This document shows, one piece after another, positions 14,039 through 17,090 of a DNA stretch of 17,090 nucleotides; the first letter of the stretch is position 1, and each line of letters begins with the position of its first letter. Made by a program: the position numbers and the translations under genes. Location of the stretch: the NCBI GenBank assembly GCA_021160685.1, contig JAGHCC010000023.1, positions 1-17,090 on the forward strand, read 5' to 3'. This DNA is from Desulfobulbaceae bacterium. GTDB taxonomy: Bacteria > Desulfobacterota > Desulfobulbia > Desulfobulbales > SURF-16. The notes beneath the pieces are model-generated. The model made no database searches and was not told where the DNA came from. It saw nothing but the letters and a program-made list of their open reading frames with translations.

Positions 14039-14869
14039 CACCAGATAGTCATCAAAGTAGACAACGCTGTCTGCTTTGGTCCACAATCCCACTTTTCCTG
14101 ATACCGGGACCGGCAAGCGCTCCGCCATATATTGCTTGCCATTCACATATCCCTTAACGAGATTATCGTCTACCGTCATTTTTAAAGTATGCCATTTGTG
14201 GCTGGGTGTGTTGACGTTGCGCACCCAGGTGACTGAACTTCTTTTTCCATGTTTATAACGCCACAGCACCAGATTGTTTTCGAGTGGATTGGCACGTAGC
14301 GCGTAATAGTCGCCATTTGGTTTAAGATCAAACAGAATCCCTGCCCCCTGATCTATCCTGCCGGCAACTCCCTTAAATCGTACACTGATCTCGCCGCCCG
14401 TAAAATTTTCAACGTTCCCGGCCACTGCAAAGGGGTAGTAGGCATAGGCCGTGACATTATCAAGAAATTCAGCGTATCGTTCACCATATAAGGCCCGTGC
14501 CTTGTCGGCCAAGCCGGCTGATGCTATTCCCCTTTTCCATTTGCGGCCATCTACCACCAGGACTGTGTTATTGTCATCACTACCGATGATCCAGTTTCCC
14601 ACTGCCGGGGTAAAGGTTTTTGGAGACGCACCGACAGTCTCCGTTGAAAAATCAAAAAGGGTTTGTCCTTTTTGATTGATGTCGCTGGCCGTGGGGTTTG
14701 CTATCTCTCCAGCCATTGCCACGGATGCCAGGCCAAAGGATTTTGTTTGATTGGCAGCCACCTCCAACTGAGCCGGAGATTCGGCCGGGACTTTATTTTG
14801 GTAAAGAAAAAAACTGAACAAAGACAGGCTCAGAACCATACTGGTGATAAATGATGTTTTACGTTTCAT
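14027..14869 (-). CDS. Secreted concanavalin/LamG-like jelly-roll protein
   Basis: A 280-residue protein with a signal peptide (about 1-30, KRK then a hydrophobic run, cut near PAES). A low-complexity linker leads to a single beta-rich domain (about 68-280). The domain resembles LamG/concanavalin-like lectin-type folds such as the DUF1080 group: GNWIIGSDDNNTVLVVDGRK, the strand GISVRFK-like EISVRFKGV, GAGILFDLKPNGDYYALRAN, HKWHTLKMTVDDNLVKGYVN, and the closing VGLWTKADSVVYFDDYLV. By family analogy it may bind or act on carbohydrates, but no catalytic residues can be named. AGGAG lies 8 bases before the ATG. It follows the ABC permease gene on the same strand after 166 bases of apparently empty DNA, so co-transcription is possible but not shown. 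Confidence 0.82.
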   Translation of the reverse strand: MKRKTSFITSMVLSLSLFSFFLYQNKVPAESPAQLEVAANQTKSFGLASVAMAGEIANPTASDINQKGQTLFDFSTETVGASPKTFTPAVGNWIIGSDDNNTVLVVDGRKWKRGIASAGLADKARALYGERYAEFLDNVTAYAYYPFAVAGNVENFTGGEISVRFKGVAGRIDQGAGILFDLKPNGDYYALRANPLENNLVLWRYKHGKRSSVTWVRNVNTPSHKWHTLKMTVDDNLVKGYVNGKQYMAERLPVPVSGKVGLWTKADSVVYFDDYLVNAR

Positions 14870-15035
14870 GTTGTTCGCTCCTTTTTGAAAAAATCAGGTT
14901 GGTTAGGCTGTATATAAGTTATAGGCTGAAGGCTATTAGGTTTCGACGTATGCGTGTTGGTTGCATCACTCTGCGCTGTATAACAAGCTCATCTCTCCTA
15001 CAGTCTAAATGCCTACAGCCAATCGCCTTGCACAG

Positions 15036-16403
15036 TTACCATTTTCCCTTACGACCATAGACCCCGGCACAGACAAAAAACAATGGAAGAAAGATATAAA
15101 ACCACCACCTGCTTCCTGTTGCTTCTGTGGCCAAAGGATGGCCGTGATATGTCGGCACGGAATCGGCAACGATCTCTAGCCCTGCCAGGGTATAAATAAT
15201 CGGCAAAATTTCATTTTCACTGTTCGAGTAACTTTGATCACGTTTGCCGCCATACTCATATTGTATGAGTCCATAGTTGTCGCTTTCCGTCGCACTAAAT
15301 AAACCTGTTGATTTGGTTTGGCCGTATTTTACGTTCAATTTTGGTACGCTGCGACGTAATTTGCCCAGTACGTCACGTTCCAGATCAAGTAAACGGCTGT
15401 CTTGGGGATCCAGATAAATTGTGATTGTCAGTGGTTCGCTTAATGTATGTAAGGCGCGGCTGTCTGCTGGATTGAATGAATGCCGCTGGTTTTCGGTCAC
15501 GTCCATGTATGTTGGCGCAAGGAGCGCGCTCGAAACAGCAAGACACAATAAAATCAGACTGACAAATGATTTGCCCAGTTTCAGGAACAGGCGTTGGCCG
15601 GGATGCAGCCAGATTGCGGTCAAGAGGAAAAACAACAGAGCAAGAGACAGGAAAGAGGCGACATGAGCCGATGACAACAGTCCGTTTTCAAATTGCCGTA
15701 GCATACCGGTCAGAGATAAACTGCCAAGTGTGCCCAGTAAGCCGCTTTGGCCGCTGGCGGCAAAATCAAGAACCCACGATCCCAGAGTAGCCGCCAGGCA
15801 GAACATGGCGGCTGTGGGCAGGGAGTCGCTGATTGTGGCGGCGAACATGGCAATGGAAATAACCGTTAATGAGTAGAGGCCATGCCCTGCGAGTAAGAGT
15901 GTTATTTCAGGCGGATAAATATGACCGCCCAAGTGATGCCATAGTATCAGAGCCGAGGCTGCCGGCAGCAGGCTGACCAGCCAGACAAGTCCCATGGCCG
16001 CCATTTTTAAACCACATAGGGTCAGGGGTGACAGCGGCAGTTGCAGCAGGAGCTTGAGCGCGCCGCTTTGTTTGTCCAGGCCGATCAAGCGGATGGCGAC
16101 AAAGGGTAAAAGCAATGTTTGGCTGAGATAATAGGCTCCAAAGGTGGGCACGAATATCCCTTCCAGAGGATTCATGCCGGAGGCCAGTTCAGGAAAAGAT
16201 AATGCAGTTCGGCTGGCTTGGCTGAAGAGATCCACAGCCTGAAAAAAACTGTAACCCACCAGCAGCGACACAATGATGAGCATGATCCATAGGGCAGGAG
16301 ATACCAGCAGGCCGCGTATTTCCTGGATCAGGACAAGGCGTGCCGCATGACGTGTGGGTGAATCCTCAAGTAATGGCAAGAAACACCTCTTCAAGCGTTG
16401 CAT
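15036..16403 (-). CDS. GldF-like ABC-2 permease fused to a short GldG-like segment
   Basis: About 455 residues from an ATG at 16403. The N-terminal half has six or seven hydrophobic helices of an ABC-2-type permease (ALWIMLIIVSLLVGYSFF, then YYLSQTLLLPFVAIRLIG-type segments). The stretch SGALKLLLQLPLSPLTLCGLK is typical of GldF/NosY-like subunits. After a helix (FVSLILLCLAVSSALLAPT) comes a periplasmic GldG-like segment (LTITIYLDPQDSRLLDLE, then a strand with TKSTGLFSATE) and one C-terminal helix (WWFYIFLPLFFVCAGVYG). GldG proper is much longer, so only its first part is kept. The start is uncertain. The ATG at 16403 overlaps the ATPase gene by 38 bases without a good Shine-Dalgarno; a TTG near 16379 after GAGGTG is an alternative. 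It forms an exporter with the upstream ATPase; the cargo is unknown. Confidence 0.85.
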   Translation of the reverse strand: MQRLKRCFLPLLEDSPTRHAARLVLIQEIRGLLVSPALWIMLIIVSLLVGYSFFQAVDLFSQASRTALSFPELASGMNPLEGIFVPTFGAYYLSQTLLLPFVAIRLIGLDKQSGALKLLLQLPLSPLTLCGLKMAAMGLVWLVSLLPAASALILWHHLGGHIYPPEITLLLAGHGLYSLTVISIAMFAATISDSLPTAAMFCLAATLGSWVLDFAASGQSGLLGTLGSLSLTGMLRQFENGLLSSAHVASFLSLALLFFLLTAIWLHPGQRLFLKLGKSFVSLILLCLAVSSALLAPTYMDVTENQRHSFNPADSRALHTLSEPLTITIYLDPQDSRLLDLERDVLGKLRRSVPKLNVKYGQTKSTGLFSATESDNYGLIQYEYGGKRDQSYSNSENEILPIIYTLAGLEIVADSVPTYHGHPLATEATGSRWWFYIFLPLFFVCAGVYGRKGKW

Positions 16404-17070
16404 CAGTGGTAAGTCCGGACTGCTTGCGCAGCTCGTCAAGGGTGCCGATTCCCAGTACCCGGCCCTGATCCAGCAGCAGGAAACGGTCACAGATTTTTTC
16501 CGCTTCGGTCAACTGATGAATGGAAAGGATCATGGTGCGTCCTGCTCTGCATTCACGCAGCAGGTCCATAACCGCCAGAGACTGGCGAAGGTCGAATCCG
16601 TCAAAGGGCTCATCGAGCATCAGCAAGGGTTGTCTGCTGAGCAGAGCAAGAGCGAGAAGCACTCGGCGTCTATATCCTTTTGAGAGGGCCTTTAGCGGCT
16701 TGTGCAGCATGGGAGTAAGTTCCAGCCTGTTGACAAGTTGCTCAAGATCCATCTTGTCCACGTCATGAATGTGCTGGAAGAATGACAGTGTGGTCATGAC
16801 CTGTTGCTCGGCAAACGGCAGGATGTTATCCGGCTGATACCAGAGAACCTGTTTCCGTTTTTCAAGTGAAAGCTGTCTGGACTGCCAGCTGATCGTGCCT
16901 GATTCCACGGGTAACAGGCCGGTAATACACTCCAGCAGAGTTGATTTTCCTGAACCATTGGGGCCGATAAGACCCAGGATTTCACCGGGGATGACGTCAA
17001 AAGAAACATCGGATAAAGCCTGGTATGTGCCAAATTTTTTATTAATTCCGCTGACGCTTAAGTCGGGCAT
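16366..17070 (-). CDS. ABC transporter ATP-binding subunit (GldA/CcmA-like)
   Basis: A 234-residue ATPase of the ABC-2 exporter class. It has Walker A GPNGSGKST (36-44), a Q-loop at Q79 (WYQPDNILPF), the signature LSKGY (129-133, the common variant of LSGGQ in this class), Walker B LLMLDEP with D153 and E154, and the switch histidine H185 (SIHQL). It powers the permease encoded immediately downstream, whose start overlaps its end. By gene order it resembles Gld/Nos-type exporters; the substrate cannot be told. The frame is still open upstream of the ATG to the window edge, but MPDLSVSGINKKFG is the usual family start. No strong ribosome-binding site is visible, so a preceding gene may be translationally coupled. 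Confidence 0.93.
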   Translation of the reverse strand: MPDLSVSGINKKFGTYQALSDVSFDVIPGEILGLIGPNGSGKSTLLECITGLLPVESGTISWQSRQLSLEKRKQVLWYQPDNILPFAEQQVMTTLSFFQHIHDVDKMDLEQLVNRLELTPMLHKPLKALSKGYRRRVLLALALLSRQPLLMLDEPFDGFDLRQSLAVMDLLRECRAGRTMILSIHQLTEAEKICDRFLLLDQGRVLGIGTLDELRKQSGLTTDATLEEVFLAIT

Positions 17071-17090
17071 CTGTTGGATCGTACTCTTTC

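Noticed and set aside
16404..16490. Upstream extension of the permease
   Set aside because: Lies fully within the ATPase gene in another frame and carries no permease-like sequence.

Overview
The window looks like a chromosomal segment of moderate GC from a Gram-negative bacterium, most likely a Desulfobacterota (former Deltaproteobacteria) member. The main pointers are a sensor kinase carrying a CW-type cysteine-rich cytoplasmic module, a PhnD-like lipoprotein next to it, and universal-stress-protein genes of a type common in sulfate-reducer relatives. The lineage is an inference from protein style, not from a marker gene. No rRNA, tRNA or CRISPR array was seen.

Left part (1-5471, all real genes on the minus strand). 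A PhnD-like substrate-binding lipoprotein is followed by a membrane histidine kinase that runs off the left edge; together they look like a ligand-sensing pair. Upstream lie two near-identical universal stress protein genes, carried on a directly repeated unit of about 670 bp. The two copies bracket the C-terminal half of an AEC-family transporter, which is a broken remnant. Next come a degraded MazF/PemK-like toxin remnant (plus strand) and an intact-looking FitA/VapB-VapC toxin-antitoxin pair. This is a rearranged accessory stretch.

Middle (5472-9634). About 570 bp without a convincing gene holds several inverted repeats. Then come three plus-strand genes: a class II histone-deacetylase-like enzyme (AcuC-like), a CBS-CBS-ACT protein (AcuB-like), and a cyclopropane-fatty-acid synthase. 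A 138-bp MITE with 16-bp terminal inverted repeats and flanking CTAG lies between the last two. The AcuC/AcuB pairing suggests control of protein acetylation linked to acetyl-CoA metabolism.

Right part (9635-17090). A small lipoprotein that is essentially a free-standing subtilisin propeptide overlaps the start of a very large secreted subtilase with its own propeptide. The subtilase has an alternating array of BACON-like and jelly-roll-like C-terminal domains. Its frame is broken by one base in a run of seven G, a possible on/off switch, a fresh mutation or a sequencing error. Then come a small basic hypothetical ORF, a convergent secreted concanavalin/LamG-like protein, and a two-gene ABC exporter (ATPase plus a GldF-like permease fused to a short GldG-like segment) that continues to the right edge.

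Most noteworthy: the orphan propeptide lipoprotein plus the homopolymer-interrupted multidomain protease; the cysteine-rich module inserted inside a HAMP linker; and the stress-gene duplication that destroyed a transporter.
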